From NCBI RefSeq assembly GCF_021018805.1, contig NC_086251.1, positions 43,966,767 to 44,030,766 of the forward strand: 64,000 bases of DNA, given 5' to 3'. The notes beneath the pieces were generated by a model. The model was not told the DNA's origin and did not search any database. It saw only the letters and a program-made list of their open reading frames with translations. Source of the stretch: Prinia subflava (lineage: Eukaryota > Chordata > Aves > Passeriformes > Cisticolidae). This document shows, piece by piece, positions 39,057-51,008 of this stretch. How positions within the stretch are numbered: position 1 is the first letter of the stretch; each line of letters begins with the position of its first letter. Made by a program: the position numbers and the translations under genes.

Positions 39057-39383
39057 TGTCGCTGTGAGCCTCGCTCGAAAAGACACACAGAGTCAGGAAT
39101 GTGGGAGAGCAGAAAGCAGCAGGGGAGAATCCCCTGCTTTGTTTATTACTTCCTATTATAGACTTTTAGCAAGGTGACCATGGATTGGAGAGTGGTATTC
39201 CCATCTTTCAACCACATTGGTCAAAGGGACTGTCACACACTCATTCCTCTCCAAGGAGAAGAATGTGAAACAATGATAATGTTTATAAAACATAACTGTT
39301 GTTTACATGAAAGAGCATGAGAAGATGAAAACCTTCTACTTTGATATGAACGCTCAGCAAACTAGGAAAATCTCATGGCAACA
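39057..39383 (-). mobile_element. Solo LTR, 327 bp, with intact ends and 6-bp target duplication
   Basis: The element starts TGTCGC and ends GCAACA on the plus strand, that is TGTTGC...GCGACA in its own (minus) orientation, so the canonical TG...CA termini are intact. It is flanked by perfect copies of TCCATT at 39051-39056 and 39384-39389. In its own orientation it has a TATA-like CTATAATA, an AATAAA signal (39147-39142), and just downstream a perfect hairpin GCAGGGGA-TTC-TCCCCTGC. That layout matches U3-R-U5 of a compact retroviral LTR. The 6-bp duplication and short length point to a class II (ERVK/alpharetrovirus-like) element. No internal sequence remains. The clean ends suggest it is fairly young compared with the other LTRs here. 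Confidence 0.87.
39119..39137 (-). other. Perfect hairpin inside the LTR (likely R/U5)
   Basis: GCAGGGGAGAATCCCCTGC has two 8-bp arms separated by 3 nt. It lies 4 nt beyond the AATAAA signal in element orientation. In retroviral LTRs a stem at this place commonly presents or regulates the polyadenylation signal, so that role is a reasonable inference but not shown. Confidence 0.6.
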
Positions 39384-39389
39384 TCCATT

Positions 39390-42240
39390 CACAACCTCAC
39401 CTCACTCCTCAGCCAGTGGAATTGATATGGTTCATACAGCCACATGCCTAACCTGCAGCATGGGTTCATGTGTATCCATATGGGCTTTATATGTACTGTG
39501 TCCATGCATTGGCATTGTATTGCCAACTGTGCAATCCTCCCTAATTCACTCCTTGATTCCTATGGAACAGGATTCTCCACAGATCTTTTACACCTGACCG
39601 AATGTGGTGTGTCTGGTATGACATGAAGTCAAACAAGGCAACTTGGGTTTTTCCAGTCAAATAATGAAACAGTGGGTACCAGCCCAGTCTAAAAGGAATG
39701 AGACCAGGATAAGGAAGTACTGGCATACAGATTATAGGCACTCTATGAATATATTTCAAGAACAGTGAAAACTGTATCCTGTTTCCTTGTACCCTGGGAA
39801 ATCCATAGCTGAAATAAAACTTAAGGTATTTGTTTAAAAGGATACAGGTGAGGAACTTAAACATCAAACTATGCATTCTGTAGGCTTCATGATCAGTTCT
39901 ATGAAGCGTTCAGGAGTAATATGACCCTTCTTATATCTGAAGGCCTTAAGTGTTAAAGGTAAAATATTGTAGAGGTTAATGGAGAATGGAGTGATTAAAA
40001 TCATGTGAATTATCTGAAGGTCTGAGTACTGTCAGCTCCTAGAAATTGATCTAATATACCACACCTTCAAGGCACTATGAGAGTATGGTAGCTATGATGA
40101 TCCAAGACTCTGGAAAATACCTGGTTTGCAGACAGAGGCAACTGAGAATCTGTGTCTGAGGGTTTGCATTGTGATACCCAAGCATGTGCATGAGCTAGGA
40201 ATGTGCACCCCAAACCATACATATTAGCTTTGTGTCTTGTTTGTATTGAGGACCTTTTCATCCTTTCCCTTCTGACTTCTATAAAAGTTTTTTAACCCAC
40301 TTAGTTGTTCTAATTAAATTGTAAGAAAATATAAAAAAAATTTAATGACAGGACACAACATGTACACATTTATTGCAATTGTGTAAATTTAGTGTATGTT
40401 TGTCTGGAATAAATGAAAATTATTCACAAAACATCAGTGTGGTGGAGAGAGATCAAACTTGCACAGTACCTGTGATATGCACACAACCTTTTCTCAAGGT
40501 GAAAAGGAGACTTTTTTTTTTTAAATTATTTTTCCCTTTAGTAAATTCCAGATTGTAGTTGTCAGTCTTGGCTTTTTGGTATTGTCTAAATCTAGTTGCA
40601 TTTAAATAAGAATGTGATTTCCAAACCACTTCTTAGCAGAATCATATGTCCTTTTGCTCAGCCAAGTGTGTACTTGAGGAGAAGAAAACAGAGAAGTGCC
40701 TTCAGCTCAAGGACATGGAAAGTGTAACCCTTCAAACTGACTATCAATAATTAAGGTCTTTGATGCTTTGAATCATTTAGATGATAAGATTGCTTTGAAG
40801 TAAATAAATAACAAATTAGAGATCGTGGTAGTCACAGGTGTTTGGCATGACTGCTTGTAATCAAAAGCAAAATGAATGCATTTTACTCTGTGTAATTAGA
40901 AAAATAAATGAAGTTTATATGCAAATTGTAAAGCACTTTACTAAGAGATAACCGGTCAGACGGCTTTTTGTAATTTAAACTTTCATTTATGGGGAGAATT
41001 TGCAAAGTATCCATTTTCAATGCAATTTCAGTGCAGCTGCTTGAACTATCTTAGTCTTCCTAAGAGAGAAATTCAAACATCGCTGGTACCATGCCAATCT
41101 TGTTACAGCACAATAAGGACAACATATGCATTTTTAAACTTGTCTTTCTTTCCCCACCTCTGAAATGATAGCAAACAAAAATCCCTGAAGGTTAGGTGAA
41201 ATTACTTGATGCCAGTAAATAAGTAAATGAATAGAGAAACACTGGGAGAAAAATAAAGAAAAAAAACCCCTCCTAATATGTTTCAAGCATTTTTTTGAGA
41301 TTGAAAGTTAATATTGAAGAACAATGAGGGCTTTTCACCAATATTCCACAGTCTAGGGAATATTTCCCCACTGGCTGGCACTGCTGAAACATCTCAAACA
41401 TTTCCATTTGGAGTACTAATGTCACCTTCAAAATTCATGGCTGACAGAGAATGCATGAGGTAGAAATTGCATAGAGTAGGTATGCCAAGAAGAAAATGGA
41501 TGTAAGTCTTAATAAAGAAATGGGATTTCTTGTGAGAGGACATGAGATAACAGACAGGAGATTAGTTCAAGGAAATACGGGACAGTGGGATAAACATGAA
41601 GAGTGTAGAAGCACCAAGCAAAATGCAGATTCAGACACAGAAACCGAGAGGAGGATTCAAAATACACATGTGGAGAATGGAAAGCCTAAGGTAAAGAAAA
41701 GAGGAGGCAATGCATGAAGCCATAATGAAATTGTTTTTTTCAAGGTTTACTCTTCAAAATGAGGTCTGTAAACTTCAAGATATATTGACTAAGAAACACA
41801 GGTGACATAGCTGGCAGAATTAGCTGATAAAACTAAGGTTTGATATTTTTAATCTTGAACCATTGCCCAACGAGTATTGAAGATAATCTTCTCAGTTTTC
41901 AAATATAGTAAGATATCTTTGTAACCTATCTGAAAGAGAAAGAAGGAAGGAATGGGTTTTCATATAGCATTTCTCCTATCCTCTGAATAGCTAGCAATGG
42001 CAGTAAAGCTGTGATTGTGAGTATTAAATTATGCCCAAAATTCTCTTTGAGTCTCACTTGCCCCAAATTGTTATACTGCCCTAGCTATTGGCAGAGTTTC
42101 TTGTCTTTTGCAGAAAAAAAAAGACCCTAATTCTGACTAATTTTAGTGATACCAATCATGCTTTTTGTTCATACTTTCCAGAACCTCTTACTTGAAAGGC
42201 AATGTACGGTTATAGTGTCTTAAATGCTCACTTCCTATAT
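39390..42240. other. Gene-free sequence with one candidate regulatory block
   Basis: No gene or transposon is recognised. The stretch 40740-41260 is complex, with a perfect octamer ATGCAAAT at 40919-40926, TAATTA motifs and E-boxes, and is listed as a possible conserved element. Frames up to 111 codons (39541-39876, minus) have no recognisable features. Confidence 0.5.
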
Positions 42241-42827
42241 TATTATTGTGCTTCAACTCCAGCCACCAGCCAAGCCCCAGGCAGCCACTCACTCACTCCC
42301 TCAGCAGAGAAATTGGGGAGATAACTGGAAGGGTAGAAGTTAGAAAAAACCCATGAGCTGAGATAAAAAGAGTTTAATAGGGAAAGCAAAAAACGCAAAA
42401 GCAAAGCAAAACAAAGAATTAATTCACTGCTTCCCATGCCTGGCAGGTGTTCAGCCATCTCCCCATAACAGGTAAGAGTGTCTTGGGAAGATAAGTCAAC
42501 AAAAGACTTCAGATGTTCCCCCCTTCCTTCTTCTTCTCCCCACTTTCTATACTGAGAATTACATCATAGGATCTGGAATATCCCTTTGGTCAGTTTGGAT
42601 CACCTCTCCTGGTTCTGTCTACTCTCAAGCTCCCAGGCAACCCCAACTTCTTCACCAGCACGGCAGTACTGCAGAAAAGCAGAAAAGGCCTTGGCTCTGT
42701 GCAAGCTGTGCTCAGCAATAACAAAAACATCTCTCTGTTATCAGCCCTGGGCTCAGCACAAATCCGAAACACAGCCCCATAGCAGCCACTGTGAAGAAAA
42801 CTAACTCAGGCCCAGCTGAAGGCAGCA
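42241..42827 (-). mobile_element. Avian LTR (ERVL-type), solo
   Basis: In minus orientation this closely follows a common bird LTR. Near the start is GAAGAAAACTAACTC-like sequence (family form GAAGAAAATTAACTC, here at about 42810-42791). In the middle is TGAACACCTGCCAGGC. The end carries CCTATTAAACTC with an ATTAAA polyadenylation signal (42378-42373), the GAGTGAGTGAGTGGCTGCC block and GGCTGGAGTTGAAGCAC. Five bases, TATAT, flank both ends (42236-42240 and 42828-42832), a plausible but low-complexity target duplication; 5 bp is usual for ERVL. The terminal bases are decayed, so both ends are accurate only to a few bases. A CR1 3' end begins 80 bp to the right. Confidence 0.78.
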
Positions 42828-42906
42828 TATATCCCATATCCTGTCAAATAGCAGGTTAAATATGAATCAGCACTGTCCTGTGACAGCCAAAAGGGGAAAT
42901 TATATC

Positions 42907-43422
42907 CTGGGGTGCATCAGGCACAGCAACTGAGCCAGTTGGAGGAGGGGATTTTCCTGCTCTACTCTGTGCTGATGCAGCTTCATCTCAAGTTCTATGT
43001 GCTGTTTTGGGCACTCCAATATAAGAAGAATATTCAGCTATCAGAAAATACCAAAAGGAGGCCTACAAAGATGGTAAAGGGTCTGGAGGAAAAAAGATAT
43101 GAGGAGAAGCTGAGGTCATTTTCTTGCTCATCCTGGAGGACACTCATGATGGGAAGTGGCGGGACAGGTATTTATCCCTTCTCTGTGGTGGCCAGTGACA
43201 GGACTTGAGGGACTGGCATGTATCTGTGACAGGGGAGATTAAATTACATGTTAGGACATGATTCTTCACCCAGAGAGTGGCTGGACATTGGAACAGGCTT
43301 GCCAGGGAAGCAGTTATAACACCAAACCTGACAGAGTTCGAGAAGCATTTGCACAAAGGTCTCAGGCACATCAATTATCCCTTGTGAGCCCATTCCAACT
43401 TAGGATATTCTATGATTCTGTG
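42907..43422 (+). mobile_element. CR1 LINE, 3' end fragment
   Basis: The fragment begins in the region coding for the end of ORF2 (CCTGGGGTGCATCAGG, then a VLFWALQYKKNIQLSENTKR block and KMVKGLEEKRYEEKLRS, close to the CR1 family forms) and runs through VASDRT and the 3' end. It terminates with CCATTCCAACTTAGGATATTCTATG-like sequence and an ATTCTGTG unit. It is 5'-truncated, about 516 bp, with frameshifts, so it is inactive. Its 3' end is intact, as expected for target-primed insertion starting at the 3' end. Confidence 0.9.
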
Positions 43423-45461
43423 GTGCACTATTTTCCCCTACATCTCACAGTAGCTGACCTTTTGCTTTTATATGGCATCTATTTTCTTGATTAATATTAC
43501 AATGCATCACCTTTATGAGCAGTTATGCCACCCTTCTTTCATCAGGCTTTTGTTGGAAGAGACTTCCATGACTATTAATTATTTCCCATAGAATTCAGCC
43601 CCAGCTAGTAACCATGCTTATTAAGAAAAAAAATTGCATCTGCAAGTGTTTGCATAATTAACATGTACATATTTCTTAGGGGGAGTAACTATAAGATTAT
43701 TTATGCCATAGTAGGAAAAATTATTCAGAAGGGCTTAAAGATTCTTACAAAACTTTTTAAAATATTCATTACAATTTAAAATCTTCTTTATGGAAGTCTA
43801 AACTGTCATGATTTGTACTAGGTGGGGAGTATTCCTTTTAATACCTTTGCTGTTGATTAATTCTTTGACTAGAGAAAATTCTTGATGTGTAGGACTAAGT
43901 ATCTACTATTGTTTTATTATTGTGGTGATCAGAGGAAATCCTTAAGCCACAAGAGCAGAGATGTCAGCTGTAGTGAGCTGGTCAGATTTTAGTAGAGGTA
44001 GCTGCAGAGTGTTTTATTCAAGTGTGTTTGCTGTGCCAGTTCCTTGCAGGACTTCACTTCTCTTTTTCAGTGTTATAATCTGGTGCTGCTGTCAAGCAGA
44101 TTCCATGTTCCAACCTAGCAGTGATTTCATTAGTGACAGGTAAAAAGGTCAATAAATACCATCTTTGTCTTCCCCCTCTTCAGCAGGTATTTAGACCTTC
44201 AAAGCTGCAAGTGAGAAAACACATCCCCTTTTCCTAGAATTACAGAAGGTATTCTGTTTGTAGGCATTTCTAGTATAGGATTGTTTCAATAGCATTGTGC
44301 TTTATTTATCTGTTTCCTCCTTACTTAATATACTTGTCTAAAAGCTTTTTAAAGGAAGGCTCATGATTCTCTTTATACTTTGCTTAACACAAAGAGGATC
44401 CTGGTCATGTCTGGAGATCTCAGCCATTATCACAATAAAATAAACATTAAAAAGTCATGGTAAATACATAAGGACATCTCATTCCATCTAAAATAAAGGA
44501 GTGGAACACAAAATTAAGATGACTTTATGATGCACTGTAATGTAGTCTTCTTAAATTCAGTGGCTTAGCAGAGAAAACCTTTACCAAAATCTCTACACAC
44601 TGGGAAATTAGTTTTACAGCTATGCCTTGAAAATTAGGCATAAGATTTCTTGAAAAGAATGCAAATTAAAACAACATATTTACTTTTGATAATTATTGTT
44701 TCCAGATATTGTTTCTTTTGCAAGTTTTTGTTCAGCAAAAGACAAGCATGTGAAAAATAATAGCAGCTATGACACATATGTAGAGATGAATATGTCCACA
44801 AATAACTGCTTTTGGAAACTGCATAACATTTCATACTTTACACAGTGTCAGACCCCACATGAACAACTGGTGCCACCAAATTCTCACTCATGTTTATGCA
44901 ATTATTCATGGTGTCTGTTCAAAGGAGATAAGAGAAAACTTTAAACAGAGAATCTTTATTCACGCAATGATTATTGCACAATATTAGCATGATTTGGATT
45001 CCCAGGCTCCAAAGCCTAGAAGAAGGAAATGCCCAGACTTTCCAGTCTATAAAGTGCTGCACACTCTTTTCTCCCTTTGTCTCCAGCTGTAGATGAGGAC
45101 ATTCATTATTTCCACGTGTCAAGTGCAGAAATTGATTGCAAATTAGAGGCACATGCTTTTACTAAAGGCAGGAACTGAATTATGATTAGATTGTAGTTCC
45201 AAATTATATCAGTATATGAAAATATATAAGCTGCAGGGGAATACAGCTCAAGATGAATTTGTCCTTTTTATCTCACAAATGAAAGCCATTCTTTATCCAA
45301 CAAAAAAACCTAGAAATAGACAGTATTCAAAAAATCACAAAGTTGATGCAACACTTCATCTTCTTATTTGTCACTAAAAATGTCTTTTTAACATTTTTAT
45401 CTTTTCTCATTCATCTAGATAGTATTTTTCCCCTCTATTTTTTACCAATAGGATCTTTCTA

Positions 45462-45570
45462 AGTATGGAAAAAAACTAAAAAAACCAACCCAAAATCAAA
45501 CAAGCATCCCCCCTGCCCCCCACAAACAACAAAAAAGGGGGAGGGGAGAGAGTGAGTGAGAGAGAGAGCA
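45462..45570. repeat. Low-complexity A-rich/C-rich/polypurine tract
   Basis: Successive A-rich, C-rich and G/A-rich stretches, including AAAAAAGGGGGAGGGGAGAG and GAGAGAGA units. There is no coding content, and the purine-rich half could form unusual structures. Confidence 0.75.
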
Positions 45571-46168
45571 TTCAGTTTCAATGCCTCATTCTATTCAAAA
45601 GCTGCATTTATTTTATCAAGAGAAGCTGATACTTTTTAAATTCTGTGTTGAAAGTTGTGGAGATTTCTTTTTACCATTTTATTTCAGCCTGTGACTTACA
45701 TGTACTTTTGAAAGAAATTCCAAGTTCTCTAGATGAAAGAGGCAATCATATGCCTGAGGACATACACAATAGGAAATGACTGTGGAGCATTTTACTTCTT
45801 ATTTGTTGAAGAAAAAAGTAGTAACTATGACACCAACTAGGAAATAGGAAAAGATATTCTTTAATTGGAAGAGTTCTGCATGCACCTTGTTGGAAAGAAA
45901 CTACAGTCTAGCACAATTCTGTTTCAGTAGTAAAAAGCCCATTCTGTCTACACCCAGAGGAGCCTGGACTTCCTTCCTATTTAATATCGAGGAAAGTAAT
46001 TTTGTTTGAGATCCAGTGCTCCTTTTATTTTCTGTTCCAGAATTATAATCACTGACTGAGCCTACCAGGACTGGAGTACAGGAAACTCAGATTTTCTCCT
46101 TATCATGGTCACAGACTTTTCTATGAGATCTTAGTCACTTTATTATATTGCAATCTCCAAAAAACTCC

Positions 46169-46195
46169 AAAACAAACAAACAAACAAACAAACAC
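46169..46195. repeat. (AAAC)n microsatellite
   Basis: About six tandem AAAC units in an A-rich context. Short and unremarkable. Confidence 0.85.
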
Positions 46196-47168
46196 AAAAC
46201 TTCCCACAAAAACAGGTTACTTACCAAATTATTATATGACTTTGAGATTCTTGAAAGAATGATTTTAAAACAAAGAGATAAGTAAACTAGGAAATATTTT
46301 TATTGAAATCAAAACTTGATATAGGAAAACACTAATAGTGAAGAACACTATAATTAGCTGACTGATGAGAAACGTCTTCTAAAACTGTCCAATCCTTTGT
46401 TGACATTACAAATAGCAAATATTTCGCTTTGGAGATTGTCGGTATGAAATATGCATCCCTTTCTAGTGCATCCAAATTCTCCCTATTTTGACTTTAATTT
46501 GACTGGAATAGGAAATGTTTTTGAAATCTTGATTTTTTTTTTTTCAGAAAATAAGTTCTATCTTTTTAATGGCTTTTCAATTTTAATTTTTAATTATTAT
46601 TAGAGACAACTTTTCAGAGCAGAAGAGGGAAGCTGAAAAGACTCTTGAGAATCCAGTTTTACTCTGGGCTAAAGAGGGATCAGACTGTCAGTCCCATGCT
46701 TTGCCTGTCTGCTGTGGGCTGGTATCTATTAGTGTATCCTTTGGTTTAACAGGAAATTTTTCTCCTGGTCTCTGTTGACACTAGGGATGGCACAGAAACC
46801 ATCACTCTCTGATTACTTTCAACATGTTTTTCTTGAAAAGAGACCATACAGGATTTTGGTTTTGCTTAGTAGTTTGAAAAGTTTCTGTGGATAAAAGAGG
46901 AGAGTTATATTCCTGAAGTCACATTTAATGCATCTCTTCTCCTGCACAGTGCAAACTGAAATGCATCACTTTCATCACTAAGGCTTCCATCAGCTCACCT
47001 AGGCAATTGTAATTTACTCTGAATAGATGCTTCTCAACTCTTTCTTTTAAGGCAACCCAGGTAGCAAGCTCCTGTCTACCAGTTCTCTAGAAAGACAGTA
47101 TGAGCAGATGCATCCAGCTGCAATAGTCAGAAACCTTATTTCCTTTATACCTTCAGGAATACAACAAT

Positions 47169-47170
<2 letters not shown>

Positions 47171-47219
<49 letters not shown>
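47171..47219. repeat. Poly(T), 49 nt
   Basis: Forty-nine consecutive T. On the minus strand this is a poly(A) following ...CACACGGTCTT, so a retroposed 3' end is one explanation. No source gene is recognisable to the right and I found no flanking target duplication. Homopolymer expansion or an assembly artefact are equally possible. Confidence 0.95.
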
Positions 47220-47223
<4 letters not shown>

Positions 47224-50200
47224 CCGTGTGCATGTGGGCAGGGATGGGTGAATTTTGTTAGCAGATGGAAGGTCACAGGTGGTTTTGCATCAAAACCTAA
47301 TTAAATTGCATTGATTAAATTAAATGTCTGACAAATATATGGCCTACTCATCCCACCATGAATGGGGCTGATAAAATTCAGCTCCATACTTCAGCAGCAA
47401 CTATTTGCTTTTGGAAAGGGAAATTAATCTGGAGTGAACTCACTTGATGCTTCCTGACTCTGAATCCTTCATCAAAATTATTTCTCCATCAGCTTGGGAT
47501 GAGAAAGCAAATCATTGACAATTAGCAGGATCGCCTTTTTTTATTATTTTATTAGCATTTGCACCAGTCATATAGTTGCTGATGCCAGAGAACACCTTTC
47601 TCATACCCAACAAAATTGCCTTGTACATGCCTGGGAAGATCACGCTGATCAAAAATAATTAAGAAGGAAGGAGAGTTATTAAAGCTGAAGGCAGCCATCT
47701 AATTGCAAATACTGAGTAGCATAATCTTTACCCCAGTATGAGGGAACACACTGTAGCTGTTGCTTCATTCTCTTCCATCTCTGAACTCAATTTACACAAA
47801 GCAAAACCCTGAGTATAGTCTAAATAATTTGGGGGCAAGGACTGTGGTGTCTGTCACCGACAGACAGAGAAGACAGTTTACCATTTACATTTCACATTAA
47901 AGGTAATGAAAATTGAATCAGTAATAAACACCAGTAAAGGTCTAATACGCAAGGTTTTTGAATATCCAGAACTCTGAATGGTTTCAAAGTACTGTCACTG
48001 TTTATTTATGTATTTAGGAAATACTCAGAGCTCAATTTAAGGAGTTGTCAAACTTGTGTAGATCATTTTGCATTGGTTGGACTAGTAAAGTAAAATCAGA
48101 TTTTTGTAGGACTGGGACCTGTTTAATTAACTGATGTCCAATGGAACCTCAAGTAGAAATAAGTATAAAAATTCTCTTAGGGCTTCATTTATGTGGCATG
48201 GGCCAGTATAAAAGCTTTCCTCAAAAATGACAGAACTACACTATAACTACTCAAGTATCTTAAAGCAACTGACTTGGGTTGGAAAGCACTTAAGAAGACA
48301 TCCATTATGGGATATTGTTTTCTTTCTTTCCAGATAGAAAAAATGAAAGAAGCTTTTCCTAAGAATTTCATTCCTTCATTCTTGCTTGTTCAGTAGAACT
48401 TGTAGTAGCAAGTTCATATTTTAGTACAAAGGGTTTAGAATTAAGTTTGATTACAATATTTTGAAGACTTTGAGACTTTTTAATGTTTTTTTGCCACTTT
48501 CTTGGCAGAGTAATTATAAGGGAAAAAAAGGTAGATTATGAGAAACTCACAGAATTACATAGCTATTTAAGGCCTTAATTTGCAGGGCTGTGAATTCTGC
48601 AGGATTATTTCAGATATATTCTCTTACTTGTACTTCACTGAAGAAAATGCATAATTAGAGGGGTCATTACAAAATAGATTGTGTACACTCTGTTAGTGTG
48701 TTTGGTTTAAGTGCATGAGTCAAAAAGTGTGTCCTTAGTGTCTTTCAGATGCTTGCATATATGGTTAGCGTTTGTCCTGATATGGTAAATAGATATTAAA
48801 ACCTAACTACCAATTTATTAGTAAGATTTTTACCTCAAATATTAAATTTTGCACAAAACCAACGTGGGATCCTGGTGTGAAGCTTTTTTGTCATCAAGAA
48901 AGAGCATTACAAAAGTGCTTGTGTGAAAGACTTTTTTGGAGGGTGAGCAAGTTAAAAATAATTTGGGTCTTGTTTTGTGTAAATAATAGCAAATCTGGCT
49001 TAAAACAAAGTGTAAATTATTTGAGTTGTTCTTCCTTGGACACGTATATAACATTTTACTTATAGGATATTGCAGTCATTCAGAATCCCCTGGCAAACAC
49101 TTACTTAAGAGCTTCCATGTTTTACTGGAAGAGAATATGACATTTCCCATCCTGTAGCTGGAAGAATTCCTTCTCTTTTCCCAGGAGAAGAAACACACTC
49201 TTCATAATAATCTCCCACTTTGAGTAGCCAGAAACACTATCTCATGATATACCACACAAAGCTACTCTGTTTATTAAAAATCTCATGGGTTGAGAGCAAC
49301 TTGCTTTCAATGCTCTCTCCAAGAATTTATCTACACAGACAGCTTATTCAGATTCTGAGATAGTGTTAGCAGCCAAGAAATCTGGCATTCACATGTTTTC
49401 TCATCTACTTAAATCAAAATAAAGCACATTTAGGCAGTATATAGCCTGAGCAAGAGCTCACATCATGAAACTGAACTTGTTTTTTAAGACATATGAATGC
49501 AAAGGGACAGGATCAAGGCTTCAGCTTTTGGCCAGGCCTGAGGAACAACCCCTCTTGTGGCAGCTTTGAGCTGTGTGAACATTCCCAGTATGGTCCAGTG
49601 TGAAGCCAAAATGCCAGAGCATGGCTTGCAAGTGTGACAGACAGGAAGTTCTCTTCACACCATTTACAGCTGAGAGACAGAGCTCAGCAGATCTCCATCC
49701 ACCTCTACAGTTATTACACACTGACTGCTGATGGAGGCTCAAAAAGCAGCAATAATATTTAGCTGATAATGCTAGTGCTAAATGCACTGGTATCCCTGCT
49801 GAGGTGACTGTCTGAGGGGATATTTTTCTTTGTGAACACTCTGGTCCCAGGGGAACCAGAGATGAAAGATACTAGACAAGGAATACTTAAATAGGCAGAT
49901 ACTGATACTCTGTCATGACAAGCACCAGTCTCAGCTGTAGGGGAGCAGACTGCAGCAACCAAAGCTCCTCAAGCCCAATAACCATAGTATTTGTATGTAG
50001 TACTAGCTTCTATAGAAGTAACCAATTAGTTATTACCTAATAAAAGCCTGCTTGACTCTCACATTGTCTCCATGTTAGAGGATTTCAAGCCTGAAAATTC
50101 AGCTACACATGGAAGTTGTCACAGTGTGCAGTTCTCAGAAAACCTTTATGCCAATGACAAGTCACACGGGAATCTGCTTAGAAAGCCAGCGGCACAGACA

Positions 50201-50572
50201 TGGAGACAGCTATTTTCTATACCAACAAATTTCTCCAGGGTAGAAAACTAATTTCAGTTTTCAATCCCTTTCTTCTTGAAGAAAGTCCCAGATGCAAGTC
50301 AAATAGCATAGAAACCTTGTGCAGTGCACTGCCCTCCATCAGAAGCTAAGCTGAGACTAACATTCCAACAAGGTCTGTGAGCTGGAACCCCACAGAGGCT
50401 TTCAAATCAGAAGACAGAGGCTTTAACTTTGAAGCTGTCCATGTTCCCTCTTATTAGGGTGCTCATTTGGTTTGGAATTATCTTCAAAGTTAAAATAAAT
50501 AGGGGATTCTGATATGTGATAACACAGGGAAGAGAATCAGATGCTCCTGTGAATGTTGAAAATGTAGAACTG
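47220..50572. other. Gene-free sequence with one candidate regulatory block
   Basis: The stretch 47230-47720 is complex, with clustered homeodomain-like motifs (CTAATTAAATTG, ACAATTAG, CTAATTGCAAAT) and TCF/LEF-like GATCAAA; it is a possible conserved element. About 48275-48305 resembles a highly decayed CR1 3' end on the minus strand but is too short to call. The patch 49500-49970 is less AT-rich and unidentified. No gene is supported. Confidence 0.5.
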
Positions 50573-51002
50573 TGTTAAGGAAGCTTTCCTGTCTGACCAT
50601 CCAGGAGCCCCCCTGTCAGTCACATTTGGCAGTCAGACACTTCCATTGCTGGCACTGAGGCCCCTTCACAGCGTGTGGCTCCAGGGACCCCACAGGTGCC
50701 CTGCTTGACCTCCTGCATAACCCACACTCACACAAGGTTTCTTTGCCAGCTCAACTCTGTTTCTCATAACAGAGTATCAGACCTCTGGATCCTTTTGGAT
50801 CCTAAATTAAAATAATTTAATCATGGTGCAACAACAGAACAACAGCTCAAGCTGGATGTCTCAGAAAGGACCCTGAGAAAGGGCTACTTGGGCTTTTATA
50901 CTCTCACAGTTCAAGCCCACAAAAGTCAGTGGCCATTGGCTCCTGCTGTGTCTCTGAGTGTGCCCATCACCTGGCTGCACGCTCAAACATGTTTTCCAGT
51001 CT
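50573..51002 (-). mobile_element. Solo LTR, about 430 bp
   Basis: A 6-bp direct repeat, GAACTG, flanks the element at 50567-50572 and 51003-51008. In minus orientation it has a good TATA box, AGTATAAAAGCCC (TATAAAAG within about 50901-50894), about 100 bp from its start. An ATTAAA-type polyadenylation signal lies roughly 80 bp further on, and the end reads TTAACA. That is the expected U3-R-U5 order. Its start (AGACTGG) has lost the canonical TG. No gag, pol or env sequence is adjacent. The duplication length again suggests a class II element. The family is not recognised. Confidence 0.65.
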
Positions 51003-51008
51003 GAACTG

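Larger units (their letters stand above)
43423..47170. other. Gene-free AT-rich sequence with low-complexity tracts
   Basis: No gene is recognised. Low-complexity DNA is present at 45462-45570 (A-rich, C-rich, then a polypurine stretch with GAGAGA units) and an (AAAC)n repeat at 46169-46195. A 13-nt T run ends in a splice-acceptor-like TTTCAG at 46546 but has no paired donor. Confidence 0.6.

Noticed and set aside
46229..46289. Minus-strand segment before a TTTG|GTAAGTAA donor
   Set aside because: Good donor, but the acceptor side (AAATATTTCCTAG) is weak and the peptide is uninformative.
48275..48305. Possible CR1 3' end on the minus strand (GGGTTGGAAAGCACTTAAG)
   Set aside because: Only about 30 bp of partial similarity, with no octamer repeat or ORF2 end nearby.
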